Positions 45,453 to 57,016 of a stretch of DNA of 64,000 bases are shown one piece after another; within the stretch, counting starts at the first letter, position 1, and every line of letters starts with the position of its first letter. This DNA comes from Avena insularis (taxonomy: Eukaryota > Streptophyta > Magnoliopsida > Poales > Poaceae). The notes below the pieces were generated by a model. That model was given only the letters and a program-made list of their open reading frames with translations. It did not search any database and was not told where the DNA came from. The translations under genes were made by a program, and so were the position numbers. The stretch covers positions 466,683,650 to 466,747,649 of the forward strand of contig CM042684.1 in the NCBI GenBank assembly GCA_023614405.1, read 5' to 3'.

Positions 45453-46013
45453 ATAGCGGTAAAGAACATCCTCAAGTACTTAAGAAGAACTAAGGATATG
45501 TTTCTTATATACGGAGGTGATGAAGAGCTAGTCGCTAAGTGTTATGTCGATGCTAGCTTTGACACCGATCCGGATGACTATAAGTCTCAATCCGGATACG
45601 TATTTCTCTTGAACGGAGTAGCAGTTAGTTGGAGGAGTTCCAAACAACCTGTGTTGGCTGGATCAACAACGGAGGCGGAATATGTTGCTGCTTCAGAAGC
45701 GGCGCAAGAAGCAGTTTGGATGAAAGAGTTCATTACGGAACTGGGTGTGGTTCCCAGTGCGTTGGACCCGATGGTGATCTATTGTGACAACAATGGAGCC
45801 ATAGCCAATGCAAAGGAACCAAGGTCTCACAAGAATTCCAAGCATATTAAGTGCCGGTTTCACTCCATCCACGAGCATGTCAAGGATGGAGATATAAAGA
45901 TTTGTAAAGTACACACGGACCTAAATGTAGCAGATCCGTTGACTAAAGTTCTCCCTAGGGCAAAACATGATCAACACCAGAACTCCATGGGTGTTAGATT
46001 TATCACTATGTGA
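45453..46013 (+). pseudogene. RNase H of the Copia element
   Basis: In phase with the RT after the 45450 stop: AVKNILKYLRRTKDM, then the RNase H acidic segments CYVDASFDTDPDD, GSTTEAEYVAAS and IYCDNNGAIANA, and HIKCRFHSIHEHVKDG. It ends with TGA at 46011-46013. It would degrade the RNA strand during reverse transcription. All expected acidic residues are visible. Confidence 0.88.
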
Positions 46014-46046
46014 ACTAGATTATTGTCTCTAGTGCTAGTGGGAGAC

Positions 46047-47710
46047 TGAAGGAAATATGCCCTGAGAGGCAATAATAAAGTTGTTATTATATATTCCTTA
46101 TACATGATAGATGTTTATTTTACATGCTAGAAATGTATTGATTCGGAAACATCAATACATGTGTGTTTAATAAACAAAAAGGGTTCCTAGTCATGCCTCT
46201 CTTATAGACTAGCTTGTTGATTAACAGGATGATCAAGGTTTCCTGATCATGGACATTGGATGTTGTTAATAACAAGGTCACACCATTGGTGGAATGATGT
46301 GATGAACATTCATCCGAAGTATAGCATTATGATCAAGTCATTATGTTTATATTGCTATAACATCATACGAAGTAATCTTTATCCTTAGACCATGAGCTCA
46401 TGTTAATTGCTGACACCGGAAGAGTATCTTGATAACATCAAACGTCACACCGTAACAGGGTGACTATAAAGATGGGTTCAGTACTACGAAGGTGTTATGT
46501 TGAGGCTCATGGATCAAGAGTGGAATTTGTCAATCCAGATGACGTATAGATATACTCTGGGCCCTCTCGGTGATATCACATTAGGATAGCTTGCAAGCAA
46601 GTGATGTGATCACTAGAATGTTATATCACGGGAATGAGAAAAGAGTGCATGTCGGTAACGAGATCAAACTAGGTATGGAGATACCGATGATCGAATCTCG
46701 GACATGTAATATATCAAGAGACAAAGGGATTTAGTTACAAGCGTTAAAGGTTCTCACGATCACAGGAGTCATCGTTGAATGTGTAGGAGTCAGTACGGAT
46801 CTCCAGGTCCCGCTGCTGATTATTGATCGGAGAAGGGTCTCGATCATGTCTGCATTATTCGCGAACCGTAGGGTGGCACACTTAAGAGTTACCGGACACC
46901 ATTTTGGAGCACATATGTTTTAGACGAAAGAATTGCAAAGCGCAGGAATTGTTTCAATAGAAACCGGAAATTGTTTCGGGTGAAATTGCAGAAGGTGGTT
47001 CTGCATGTGATATTGAAATATTGCAAGGGGCTATATGTGAATGTTTGTTAATTAAAGTAATTAACAAAATTCTGAATAAATTTAATAAAAGAGTTTTATT
47101 AAATGAGAGAGCATTAAATTTGGAGAAATTTAGAAATTTAATGCATTTAAAGTGGAGACTTTAAAAGGGAATGTGAAGAGGCATTTTAATGTGGGGGGGG
47201 GGTTACCACCACATGAATGGGGGAGGTGAGGGGTCACCCCCCATGCGCCGGCCATGGAGAGAGGGGGCACCCCCCTCCTCCTATAAAAGGCCACACATTC
47301 CCTCCTTCATCCTCACACCTCCTTGTGAAGGATCTCTCTCCCCCTCTAGAATTATTCCCCCATGGTCTCGGATTAGCGAGATACATGTTACCGGTGGCAT
47401 TTAAATGCGGAAGGAGTTATCGCTTCTGGATCGCTGGAGCGAGGAGGTGGAGGTTGTCCGGTGGCTTGAACGTGTGTGCGAGTGCGGATGCGCTGCTGAG
47501 TTGCGACGCTCGGACTTTCTCACGATCTTGAGATCGGCAAGTGTACGACTACATCAACCACGAGTTCCTACTCGTTAACAAAGCTCGTTGTCTACGAGGG
47601 TAAGTTCTCGTTGGATGTATGTCCACCGTTGCTTTGTACCTAGTAGATAGATCTTGGCGTGTAGTTCACACCGTAGGAAATTTTTTGTTTTCTATGCTGC
47701 GGATCCAACA
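46047..47710 (+). repeat. 3' LTR of the Copia element
   Basis: A 1,664-bp partner of 39328-40983, preceded by the purine tract AGTGGGAGAC and followed by the TSD TCCTT. A few small indels (for example an extra AGAAATTT near 47131) distinguish it. Confidence 0.95.
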
Positions 47711-47715
47711 TCCTT
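47711..47715. repeat. Target site duplication TCCTT, right copy (Copia)
   Basis: Matches 39323-39327; Tat copy 2 sequence resumes here. Confidence 0.93.
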
Positions 47716-47756
47716 TTCATTCATAGGGTTTGCGGGATACATACACTGTCTGGCGA

Positions 47757-49007
47757 CTAGGTGTAAAACGGGCGCAGCAAGGCCATGTTCCAGGGACGCT
47801 CGGTCTCCTCGTCTGATTTGTCCATCTTGTTCTTGCGCGGCTGCTGCGCGTCAATGAGGTAGTAGGAGTCGTTGGGCAGCGCTCGGCTGATGATGAAGGG
47901 GCCCTCCCAAGGTGGCGATAGCTTGTGCATGCCCTTCGTGTCTTGCACTAGCCGGAGGACCAGGTCGCCCTCGCGAAATGCGACTGGGCAGATCCGGCCT
48001 GAATGGTAGCGGCGTAATCGTTGCTGGTACAGGGCTGACCTGGAGAGAGCCATCTCGCGGGCCTCCTCCAGGAGGTCCACTCCGTCCTCCCGCGCCTCCT
48101 GGTTGGCCTTTTCGTCGTATAGGAGCTTGCACGGTGAGTCGAACTCGATGTTCGCGGAGATGACGGCTTCCGATCCGTAGACCAGGAAGAACGGGGTGTA
48201 GCCGGTTGATCTATTCGGCATGGTGCGGAGGCTCCATAGCACAGCCGGAAGCTCCTCGATCCAGCATCCAGGCGACCGCTCCAATGGCTCAATGAGACGT
48301 GGCTTGATACCGGCTAGCACCAAGTCGTTTGCTCTTTCAACTTTCCCATTGGACTATAGGTGCGCGACGGAGGCAAGGTCCAGTCGGATGCCCTTGTTGC
48401 TGCAGAACCGGGCGAAGGCCCCCTTGGCGAAGTTCGTGCCATTGTCGGTGATGATGCTGTTGGGGTAGCCGAACCGATTGATGATGTCAGTGAAGAAGGT
48501 GACGACTGTCGCCCCGTCCAGCTTCCGGATAGGCTTGGCCTCGATCCATTTCGTGAATTTATCCACCGCCACCAGCAGATGGGTCATACCCGCGCGTGCT
48601 CGCTTGAAGGGACCGACCATGTCGAGGCCCCAAAGGGTGAATGGCCAGGTAATCGGTATGGTCTTGAGTACCAAAGTTGGCATGTGCCTGAGCTGCCCGA
48701 AGCGCTGGCACCCGTTGCACGCGCGGACCAGCTGCTCAGTGTCCTTGAGGGCGATGGGCCAATAGAAACCATGGCGAAACGCCTTGGCGACTATCGCCCT
48801 TGACGAAGCGTGGTGCCCGCACTCGCCTTGGTGGATGTCCTTGAGTAGCCGGCAGCCCGTGTCTACATCGACACACCTTTGGAAAATGCCGGATACGCTG
48901 CGCTTGTACAGTTCGCCGTTGATGATGGTGTACATGTGCGCGCGGCGCCGGATTTGCCTGGCTTCCACCTCGTCATCCGGAAGTTCTCCGTTGGCGATGT
49001 AGTTCAT
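47757..49007 (-). pseudogene. Integrase of Ty3/Tat copy 2
   Basis: A minus-strand frame from about 49007 to the stop at 47757. It includes NYIANGELPDDEVEARQIRR, the HHCC module (HQGECGHHASS to ACNGCQRFG), GLDMVGPFKRAR, ITDNGTNFAKG and, after a TAG at 48354-48356, SNGKVERAN with the catalytic glutamate. The tail ends WNMALLRPFYT. The TAG stands where glutamine is usual (CAG to TAG). The phase differs from the preceding RNase H, so a frameshift lies near 49.0 kb. Otherwise the integrase is complete. Confidence 0.87.
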
Positions 49008-49715
49008 GAAGGGCTGTGCCTAGGATGGCACTTTCTGAATGACGAGGATGCTCCCGCTCTCTGGTTGATGGATGTCGGGGGTCGTCCGGGTGACGTACCC
49101 AGGACGGCAGCCCCCGAGCTGCTTGACGAACCGGTATCCCCTGGGTCTTGCGAGCCGGAGGGAACTTCCTTGCTGGAGTTGGTGCGGGTCTTCTTCTTTG
49201 GAGGCTCTGCCTGCCCCGCTTCTGCTGCTCCGTCAGCCGGAGCGCTCCCTGCCCAGATGATGGAGTCTGACTCCGGTGACGCGTTGATGGAGGGTTTGCG
49301 GAGGTGCTCGAAGGAAACCCCTGGTGGGATCGCCTGCCTAGTGGATCCGATTCGGGCGAGCGAATCGGCTGCCTCGTTGTTGATGCAGGGGACGTGATGA
49401 AATTCGCATCCGTCGAAGGAGGCGCTGAGCTTCTGGATGTGGAACCGGTAGAGGGCCATGTTTGCATCTTTGGCGTCCCATTCTCCGGACACTTGCTGCA
49501 CCACCAGATCCGAATCACCGAAGCAAAGGATCCGGTTGACACCGATCTCCTTGGCTAGCCGGAGTTTGTGCGCCAGTGCCTCATATTCGGCTATGTTGTT
49601 GGAGGCCTTGAAGTGGATCTGCAGCACGTACTCCAACCGGTCTCCCTTGGGCGAGGTGAGCACGATGCCGGCTCCCAAGCCCCCGAGCATCTTCGACCCG
49701 TCGAAGTGCATCTTC
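49008..49715 (-). pseudogene. Second (archaeal-type) RNase H of Ty3/Tat copy 2
   Basis: Begins MHFDGSKMLGGLGAGIVLT, then NNIAEYEALAHKLRLAKE, FGDSDLVVQQVSGEW and INNEAADSLARIGS, with all acidic residues present. A long low-complexity linker (APADGAAEAGQAEPPKK, SSSSSGAA) leads to integrase and carries the frameshift. The codon immediately before MHFDGSK is TAG, the same position as in copy 1. Confidence 0.82.
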
Positions 49716-51139
49716 TAATCGTTCGAATCCGGAACCGGTGGAAGATACTGGGTCTCGGCCCCGTCGACGAGGAAGTCCGCTAGCACCTATGACTTGATCG
49801 TGAGCCGGGGCTCGTACTGGATGGAGTAGGCGGTGAGCTCGATGGCCCACTTGGCGACTCGGCCGGTGGCGTCCTTGTTGCCGATGATTTCCGAAATGGG
49901 TGCGGTGCACACGACCTTAATCGGATGCTCCTGGAAGTAGTGCTTGAGCTTCTTGCATGCCAGGTACACGCCGTAGCACATCTTCTGGTAGTGGGGGTAG
50001 TTCTGCTTGGAGAGGGAGAGAACCTCGCTGAGGTAGTAGTCGGGCCTCTGAACCGGCTAAACCTTGCCTTCCTCAGGGCGCTCCACCACCAGGACGACGC
50101 TGACGACCTGGCTGATGGCTGCTATATAGAGCAACATCGGCTCCTTGCTAGCCGGCATGGCTAGAACCGGCACTGTGGATAGCATGCGCTTGAGGTCGTG
50201 AAATGCGGTGTCGGCTTGCGAAGTCCAGGAGAACTTGTCCGTCTTCTTGATTAGCTGGTACAATGGGAGTTCCTTCTCTCCCAGCCGGCTGACGAAACGA
50301 CTGAGGGAGGCCAGGCATCTGGTGAACTTTTGGACTCCAAGCAGGCTCCTGTGCGTCTGCATCCTCTCGATGGCCGCAATCTTCTCCGGATTTGCCTCGA
50401 TGCCTCGTTGTGATACAAGGAAGCCGAGGAGCTGACCGGATGGCACTCCGAAGACGCACTTCTCCGGGTTCAGCTTCATCTGGTACTGGCGAAGGTTGCC
50501 AAATGTCTCTCCCAGATCTTCGAGGAGGGTGCGCTTCTCCTTGGTCTTGATGACCACATCGTCCACATAAGCATGCACGTTTCGGCCTATCTGCGAGTCC
50601 AAGCACTTCTGCATGCAGCGCTGATAGGTAGCGCCCGCATTCTTTAGACCGAAAGGCATGGTTAGGTAGCAGAAAGCCCCGTAGGGGGTGATAAATGATG
50701 TCTTAATCTGATCAGCCGGGTTTAGCCGGATCTGATTGTAACCGGAGTAGCAATCTAGAAAAGACAACAAATCACAGTTGGCCGTGGAATCGATGACTTG
50801 ATCGATACGGGGCAATGCGAAGGGGTCTTACGCCTTGTTTAGGCTGGTGTAGTCGATACACATGCGCCAGGTCTTGTTCTTCTTCAGCACCAGGACTGGG
50901 TTCGCCAACCAGTCTGGGTGGTACACTTCCATGATGAACCCGGCTGCAAGGAGCCGGGTGATCTCGTCACCGATTATCTTCCTCTTCTCCTCTGCGAACC
51001 GGCGCAGAGGTTGCTTGACCGGCTTGGCATTCGGCCGCACATGAAGTGAGTGCTCGACGAACTCCCTCGGCACACCCGGCATGTCCTTGGGGGACCATGC
51101 AAAGATGTCCCGATTCTCACGGAGGAAGTCGACGAGCAC
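49716..51139 (-). pseudogene. Reverse transcriptase and first RNase H of Ty3/Tat copy 2
   Basis: Minus-strand phase from 51139 (VDFLRENRDIFAWSPKDMPG). It has GFIMEVYHPDWLANPVLV, CIDYTSLNKA, the FGLKNAGATYQRCMQKCL palm segment, and YVDD at 50558-50569. After the thumb comes KQNYPHYQKMCYGVYLACKK of the RNase H. A TAA at 50828 sits where relatives have CPK, looking like a 6-base in-frame loss. TAGs at 50054-50056 and near 49784 interrupt the RNase H, the latter at a glutamine in copy 1 (KSQVV). Confidence 0.87.
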
Positions 51140-51900
51140 GCCTTCCTATTTGCTGTCCAAGCCGGCACCAATGGTGACGAACTTAGTCGGGTCAGAGAGG
51201 TCGAGCAGGATCCTCTTTGTCTCCTTTGCCGGCTGGAAAGCTCCTTCTCCAGCCGGTTTGCTGCTAGCCGGCATGTCCTGTTGGTCCATGGCCACATTGC
51301 GCATGATCACGCGCTTCTCCTCGGCTATGATGAGGGCCTCTGCCAGTTTATAACCGGCTGAGGCGCACTCCATCAACCGCCTGAAGCAGCCAGCGACGGT
51401 GATCACACCGTGGGGTCCCGGCATCTTCGTCTTGAGGTACGCGTAGTGGGGGACGGCCATGAACTTGGCGTGGGCGGGGTGCCCGAGGAAAGCATGATAG
51501 GAGCTCGTCAGGTTTACCAACTTGAACCAGATTGGTTCGCGGCGGAAGTTCTCCTCGGTCCCGAAGATGACGTCCAGCTGGATTTTCCCCAGCGGGGCGC
51601 GGGCTGGCCCCAGCAGTACGCCGTGGAACGTTGTGGTAGTCGGGCGCAGGTCGCTTTTGCGAATGCCCAGCTTCTCCAGCGAGGACTGGTAGAGGAGGTT
51701 GAGGCTGCTGCCTCCGTCGATGAGGGCGCGTGAGAACCGGCAGGTGCACGCGTTGGAGACGATGAGGGGGTCGAGCACCATGGCGTAGCCCCGGGGAGTC
51801 GGCAGCTGCTCCGACTGGTCTACGCGGCTCCAGGTGATGGGGGTTTTCGACCAGTTCAGGTACTAGGGGACCGGAGAGACGATGGCATTGACCTCCTTGG
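51140..51900 (-). pseudogene. Protease region of Ty3/Tat copy 2
   Basis: The main open part is 51781-51146. The retropepsin motif is ALIDGGSSLNLLYQ (D-G-G-S). It is followed by TTTFHGVLLGPARAPLGK and HAFLGHPAHAKFM, parallel to copy 1. It ends GAGLDSK and a TAG (51143-51145 region), the same place as the 5100 stop in copy 1. An upstream TAG near 51861 and a phase difference from gag separate it from the gag frame. Confidence 0.8.
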
Positions 51901-52089
51901 AGCGTCGCCTGCGACTGTGCTTGTCGTCCAATGCCGTCTCGAAAATGTGGTAGGCGGCATGCGGCTGGGGGTAGCCGTTGTTGTTGTTGCCGCTGTTACC
52001 GCCGTTACCATCATTGCCGGCTCCCCTAGCCGATGGTGGTGGTCCACCAGGAGGGGGCGGGAGGAGACGAGGCTAGTTACCCTGGTCTT

Positions 52090-54117
52090 TTAGCTAGCGG
52101 GTCCCGCTGCAATTCCGAGTGGTGTGCGTAGCCGGTTTAAGGGACCGTTGTGCCACTTGCACGGGCCGTCAAACATCTGGTCGAAGGTGAGTCGTGGCTT
52201 CTGCCTCCTTGCATCATTAGCCGGTGCGTCGGGCGCACCCTCCACAACATTGACCTGCCGCGCGTGGTAGCGGCGCTTCTGCTGCCCGGCTTGGCGGTCC
52301 CCATGGAACCGGTTGTCGTTGCCGTGGCGCCTGGAGGATCCGGCTTCGCCAGCCGGATTGCTCGGACGGTCGTGAGCCGGCTCCGTAGGAGTCGGACGCC
52401 CGTCGGCATTTACTCGGAGGGGCTTCTTCATGGCGGCATCCGCCGTGGCGTACTGGTCCGCAACCGTTATGAGCTCTGCCATGGTTTTCGTCTCGTCACA
52501 CAGTAGCCGGTGGCGAAGCATTGTGCCTTCTCGGCAACCCTCGATGAAGAAACGGATGGCCTGGCTCTCCAGGATGCCCTCGCAGGTGTTGTGCAGCTCC
52601 GTCCACTTGGCGAGGTACTCGCGGTCGGTCTCGCGGTCACCCTGGACGCACAAGGCTAGGTCGCGTGGGTGCCCTGGACGCTTGTACGTGCCATTGAAGT
52701 TGCGGACGAACACCTTCTCGAACTCTGGCCAGGCGTTGATGCTGTTGGGCGCAAGGCTGTTGAGCCACGTCCTTGCCGACCCGGTTAGCATAAAGGGGAC
52801 GTAGCGCACGGCTGTGCGCTTGTTCCCATGGGCGATGCCGACTGCCATAACATAGTCGGTCAGCCAATCTTCCGGCTTCATGCTGCTGTCGTACTCGGGG
52901 GTGTCCCTGGGCAGGGAGAACGTATCCGGAAACGGCTCGTTCCGGATGCAGGGTCCGAAACAAACCGGACTGGTAGAATCTTCTTCCTCCGTGACGTGCA
53001 CTTGAGCGAAGAGCTCGATGCGGTCACAGGCATCCAGACAATCCGGGTTGGGCACTCCCACCCGACCCGAGAGACGGGAACCGGCGGATCTAGGTGCTCC
53101 AGTTGGTGGAGGGGGAGGCGGCGGGTTGCTGTTCACCGTCTTCTCCTGGCGTGGCTGGCCCTTGTTGCCAGAGCTGCGACGCCTGCTGCGGGCCTTAGCC
53201 GTCTGAGGGGAGGACGCCTGCTGGGTGTCGCGTGACGCGCCCCTGCTGTTGGCAGGCAGCTTGCTCCCCCTGGAGTAGCTGGGGTCCTCCTGCATCTGCC
53301 GGTTGGCGTCAGCCTGCTCGTCCGCGATGCGGAGGAGCTCCTGCACGCGAGCGTGCTGGCGGGCTCGCTCCTCGCCCTCCAGACTGGGCAGTTCCTCTGC
53401 CGCGGCTCGCACCACGCGTAGGTTCTTGATGGGCGTGCTGTAGGTGGGCCGGATGAGGGCGGGCGCGGGATCCGTCTCCCCATCCTTTTCCATCCTACCA
53501 CCTAGCTCGCCGCCCCGGCGTCGTACCTGGCCGTGCCGGCTCGGCTCCACGGTTACCGGAGTGAAGCCGTGCGCGCAGTCGTACTCGCGCTGGGTGATCT
53601 CGAGTTGCTTGCGGGTTGCCGCCAGCTCCATGGCCTCCTGGAGGAGGATCTGTCTCTCCATGGCGAAGTTGGCCTCCGCCTCCTCCGGGTTATCCCCAAG
53701 GTTAACCGGCGTCAGGAGCCAATCAATGGCATCCTCCACCGGGTTCCGAGGCTGCGGAGGGGCGGAAGTTCCAACCTCGTCCGCGCCTCGCTCCCGCGGC
53801 TGGCGGGGGTGAGAGCTGGAGCCGGCCATCATGACCTCCATGCCGCAGGACGCGACGGAGACGCTACCGCCTAGATGTGGCAGCTCCACGATAGAGACGA
53901 TCTCCCTAGGGAAATGCTCCGAGATGGTGGCGACGTAGACGGGGAGGTCGCCGAATAGCAGGACGGTGCCGTTCGCCGGGAAGGAGGTTCCGGCGAAGCA
54001 GGAAGCGTTGTTGATGACACAGTCGAATTTGCCGAGCGTGAGCACCAGGCCGGAGGCCACGCGCTCATCGGCTGAAGTGCGGGGTCCCGTGTGGAACGTG
54101 ACTCCGGTCGAAGCCAT
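52090..54117 (-). pseudogene. Gag of Ty3/Tat copy 2 (long open frame)
   Basis: A 675-residue open frame. I start it at ATG 54117 (MASTGVTFHTGP); the frame is open a further 21 bases into the primer site. The N-terminal half is low-complexity and includes an RQILLQEAMELAATRKQ helical stretch. The gag domain lies at roughly residues 390-560 (MKPEDWLTDYV, GSARTWLNSLAPNSI, ESQAIRFFIEGCREG). A basic tail with KPRLTFDQMFDGPCKWH precedes the stop at 52090. This is the longest intact frame of the element. The lack of phase continuity with protease makes the element as a whole defective, so it is listed as part of a pseudogene set. Confidence 0.82.
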
Positions 54118-54121
54118 GAGC

Positions 54122-54138
54122 CCCACGGTGGGCGCCAA
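54122..54138 (-). other. Primer binding site of Ty3/Tat copy 2
   Basis: Minus strand reads TTGGCGCCCACCGTGGG, identical to the primer site of copy 1. It lies one base inside the LTR. Confidence 0.85.
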
Positions 54139-54139
54139 C

Positions 54140-54873
54140 TATCGTTGTATTGGGAACGGCATTACCTGAGAAGGTTAGATAGAGGTGTGGGGACTAGCAG
54201 GGAAGCTATCGACGGCGTCCACAGGCGGGATTGGATACAAGCAAGCGTAGCTGGATGCAGGAAGTGCCCAGGTTCCGAGCCCTCATGATGAGGTAAAACT
54301 CCTACTCCTGCCGGATCTGACTATGGGGGATATACGAACTACAAGTGCTCCTTGAGCTGTATTATCTAGCTACTTCTTTAAATGCAATGAGACCAACCCT
54401 TTCTACTGAGGCCTTGCCTCTCCTTATATAGGCAGAGAGGCAAAGGTCTCACTGGCCAGTCCGACTGGCGGGCCCCACAGGCAGGTCCCAGTCGGCTGGT
54501 CATCTACAGTATCCGGTACGGTAGTCCCATCGGAGTATGGGCGGTATGGGTGTCGTAGGCACAGTGGACGTCGTGCAAGCTGTCATCAGCATGGGGCCAC
54601 TGTTCCCGCATCATCCCCGCAAAGTCTTCGGTATGGCCGAGTAGTGGCTGGTCTTGTCATCGTATAGGGCGTACCGTGCACTGATACGCACGTCGTCCTG
54701 TCTCCTTGATTGGTTCCGGCTACGTCGCGGTAGCCGGTTGCTTCTTGTTGATCCGGCTACCATGAGGTAGTCGGCCTGGCCTGCTTTGTCCGGCTGCATC
54801 TGGTCAGCGGGACGTGATCCGACTGCACAGTTTCTTGTCCGGTTGGGGTATCTAGGGATCATCCCCCCCGACA
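54140..54873 (-). repeat. 5' LTR of Ty3/Tat copy 2
   Basis: On the minus strand it begins TGTCGGGGGGGATGATCC and ends CAATACAACGATA next to the primer site, about 734 bp. No second copy is present because the element is truncated at its other end. The sequence differs from copy 1's LTR, so this is another family of the same lineage. Confidence 0.8.
54423..54430 (-). promoter_or_regulatory. TATA box of Ty3/Tat copy 2 LTR promoter
   Basis: TATATAAG on the minus strand, about 290 bp before the LTR's inner end, a similar position to the TATATAAG of copy 1. Confidence 0.6.
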
Positions 54874-55218
54874 TGCGGCAAGTCCGTGAACATCCACGGC
54901 TTCAGGGCCAAGCACCAGGCGCTCGGTCTTCACCTCCCCAACCTCTAGAAGGTGGCTATCGAGGAGGGTCGCATGCCCCTGATCAGACCCAAGGCACCCA
55001 AGGTCAAGGGGCTGGGCAGCAAGAAGTGGAGGAGGCGCCAGAGGGAGGAGGCGGATGCCCTCCTGGCAAAGGCCACGAGGGGCCAGATCAGCTCCTGCTG
55101 CTACTGCTGTAAAGCAGCTTCTTTTGTCTTGTCTGTGTTGAAGCAGTCCGCTGCTGCTGCTGCTGAGCAGCCTAATTGTCAAACCTCGTTAAGTACCATA
55201 CTATATAACCTATATTAG
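54874..55218 (+). pseudogene. Unidentified gene fragment interrupted by Tat copy 2
   Basis: An open phase begins at the LTR border (KSVNIHGFRAKHQALGL), meets a TAG at about 54946, and continues IEEGRMPLIRPKAPKVKGLG and KKWRRRQREEADALLAKA before a cysteine-rich run. The strongly basic segment with a codon-biased, GC-rich composition looks like exon sequence. The Tat insertion probably removed the 5' part. I do not recognise the family. Confidence 0.35.
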
Positions 55219-56092
55219 CTGCTTTATCTACATCTGCTCTGTTTACTGAATTTATTTATGGTGCTAGTTTGTTTTGCTACTCTAGATTTGCTACCAGATT
55301 GGGGAAAAACGATCGCAAAAAGAACAATGAATGAAGAGAGAAGCTGCTCTAGATTCCCTACCTTTTTGGACAAAAAAACACAATTGTTAGAGAGAGAGGG
55401 GAAAAGGCGCTCTTAAAAAGGCCAAATAACAAAAAAAAGCCTTCCACTTTAGGTGTCATGGCGCATGTAACGGCCAAGCCTTTGACCAGACGGCACCCCC
55501 CTCCGAGCGCACGTGAGTGCTTCGGAATATCGGGAGGGAAAAAGTGAGGACAAATGAGACACAATGTTGCTATAGCTAAATCTGACAAAAAGCTGAATTT
55601 GGCTTTACCATGCAATTTGGCTAGAGCTCCACAATGTAGCTATTCTAAATCCCTAAACTATGTGGTGCGTTGAAACCTAATGCTTTTCCACCGACACATG
55701 TGTTGCAAAGTTGCTTGATCGTGCATGCTTACACAGGTGGCCTACAGAGAAACTTATAGAATCATGGGCAAACGAGCTTTATTTTGGAAAATTCAGGACA
55801 AGCTTTGCGCAATCGGCAGGCCTGATCGGCTGGGCGGCTGCCCCGGGGTGCAGGGATGCTAGGTCCATGTCTATGCTTACACTTCTTAAACTTGTTAGGA
55901 ATTAATAATAATTGTATACTTCCTTCTGTCATGTCACGTTACGTCGTGTCAGCACCACGCAACCGCTGCGGATCGGCAATGGGACGGTGGTCTACATGAC
56001 CGGTCTCTGTCACGCCAAAGCCTCGTCGCACACCCGTCCCATCGCCTACCGGGACGGACGCTGAATTTAATCGCTAGGATTGGAAACCATCG
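55219..56092. other. Intergenic region upstream of the exonuclease gene
   Basis: AT-rich, no transposon ends or domain-bearing frames seen. It should contain the promoter of the downstream exonuclease-like gene; I find no decisive TATA box. Confidence 0.4.
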
Positions 56093-57016
56093 GTGCTCGC
56101 CTGGTCAAACTTGCTTCCGCATGGGTATGACCGGAATATTGGTAAACGAAATTTAAGCATCGCCTTCCGTCTTCTCAGCACATCACTGTGCAAAAATCCC
56201 CAACTCATTCCTTCCGCCGCCGCTGCCACCGCAAGACCCATTGACGCTGCCGTAGGCACCGCCTCCGCCTGGCCATACCACTGCAACAGATCACTCCACC
56301 TCCACGCCCAGTCCCAGCCACCGCTACCGACCCTAGGCCACCGCCGCCACATTAGCTGCTGCCATGGATGCAGAGTACGGTGTGTTCGGCGATGGGAGCG
56401 ACTACACCGACGAGTACACCGTCACCGCCATGGCACCACCAAGCTGACGGTCGTCCACACAAATGCATCAGCGGAGGTCGCCAAGGTCATCGCAATGTAC
56501 GAGCGGTGGCTACAGGAGCCGATGGACAGGTACAAGATCGTCGGCCTTGACCTCGAGTATACCGGAGATAGGAAGAGGACGGCGCTTTTGCAGCTGTTCA
56601 TGTGCAACCACTGCCTCCTATATCACGTATGTAGGGCCAAATCTGTATGCCCGGAGCTTCGCGAGTTCCAACACAGGAGAGAGATCTACTTCGCCAGCGT
56701 CGACATCAAGAACGACACTCCGAAGCTAGAACGGGATCTCCTCGTTCATGTCATCAATCACGTCGATCTCCAACGTTTGTGGAGGTACCCGGATGGCGGT
56801 ATGTGGAAAGCCGGCATGGCTATACTCGCTTCCGACATCATCGACCGCGAGTATGCCGACATGACAGTTGAGTTCCCGAAGCACCTGCACAAGCGATGGG
56901 AGTGGAGGCACCTGGATTACGATGCGATCAAGTACGCAGCCAGGGACGCGTATGTCTGCTACGAGATGCTCAACAGGATCTGGCGGGTGGGTGAGTGTGC
57001 TGTTTACCACTACTAG
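56093..57016 (+). CDS. DEDDy-type 3'-5' exonuclease domain protein (WRN-exo-like)
   Basis: An intact 307-codon frame. Residues about 125-300 form a DnaQ-like 3'-5' exonuclease domain: motif I KIVGLDLEYTGD (D153, E155), motif II FASVDIKNDTPKL (D208), and motif III YAARDAYVCYEM (Y281, D285). All catalytic residues are present. Such domains remove nucleotides from DNA or RNA 3' ends using two metal ions; this grass-expanded group has no assigned substrate that I know of. The start is doubtful. ATG 56364 opens a different phase reading MDAEYGVFGDGSDYTDEYTV, which looks like the true N terminus, and meets the domain phase only if one frameshift near 56430 is allowed. Residues 1-110 here may therefore be non-native. 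It is convergent with the related minus-strand gene, 381 bp away. Confidence 0.7.
   Translation: MLAWSNLLPHGYDRNIGKRNLSIAFRLLSTSLCKNPQLIPSAAAATARPIDAAVGTASAWPYHCNRSLHLHAQSQPPLPTLGHRRHISCCHGCRVRCVRRWERLHRRVHRHRHGTTKLTVVHTNASAEVAKVIAMYERWLQEPMDRYKIVGLDLEYTGDRKRTALLQLFMCNHCLLYHVCRAKSVCPELREFQHRREIYFASVDIKNDTPKLERDLLVHVINHVDLQRLWRYPDGGMWKAGMAILASDIIDREYADMTVEFPKHLHKRWEWRHLDYDAIKYAARDAYVCYEMLNRIWRVGECAVYHY

Larger units (their letters stand above)
39328..47710 (+). mobile_element. Complete Ty1/Copia retrotransposon, BARE/Angela-like, coding-defective
   Basis: An 8,383-bp element with LTRs of 1,656 and 1,664 bp and a perfect 5-bp TSD. The LTR begins TGAAGGAAATATGCCCT, close to the BARE-1/Angela start. 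Order: LTR, initiator-Met-type primer site, about 1-kb leader, gag, protease, integrase, RT, RNase H, purine tract, LTR, which is the Copia order. The polyprotein changes phase near 42815 and near 43755 and has a TAG at 45450. I counted about ten mismatches in the first 690 bp of the two LTRs, indicating a fairly recent insertion. Confidence 0.95.
35297..54873 (-). mobile_element. Ty3/Gypsy retrotransposon, Tat lineage (copy 2), left-truncated and split by Copia
   Basis: A minus-strand element. Its 5' LTR is at 54140-54873 and its primer site at 54122-54138. Then gag, protease, RT, RNase H, second RNase H and integrase run down to 47757. A Copia element (39328-47710) sits 42 bp beyond the pol stop. 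The element resumes at 39327 and carries the homologue of copy 1's antisense gene on the plus strand (35299-38089). Its 3' LTR and the start of the antisense gene are absent to the left. About 11.2 kb of it remains. Frame changes between gag and protease and between RNase H and integrase, plus several stops, disable it. Confidence 0.88.

Noticed and set aside
54859..55182. Minus-strand 107-codon frame
   Set aside because: Starts with a serine-rich run and crosses the LTR border; the plus-strand phase has the better coding character.
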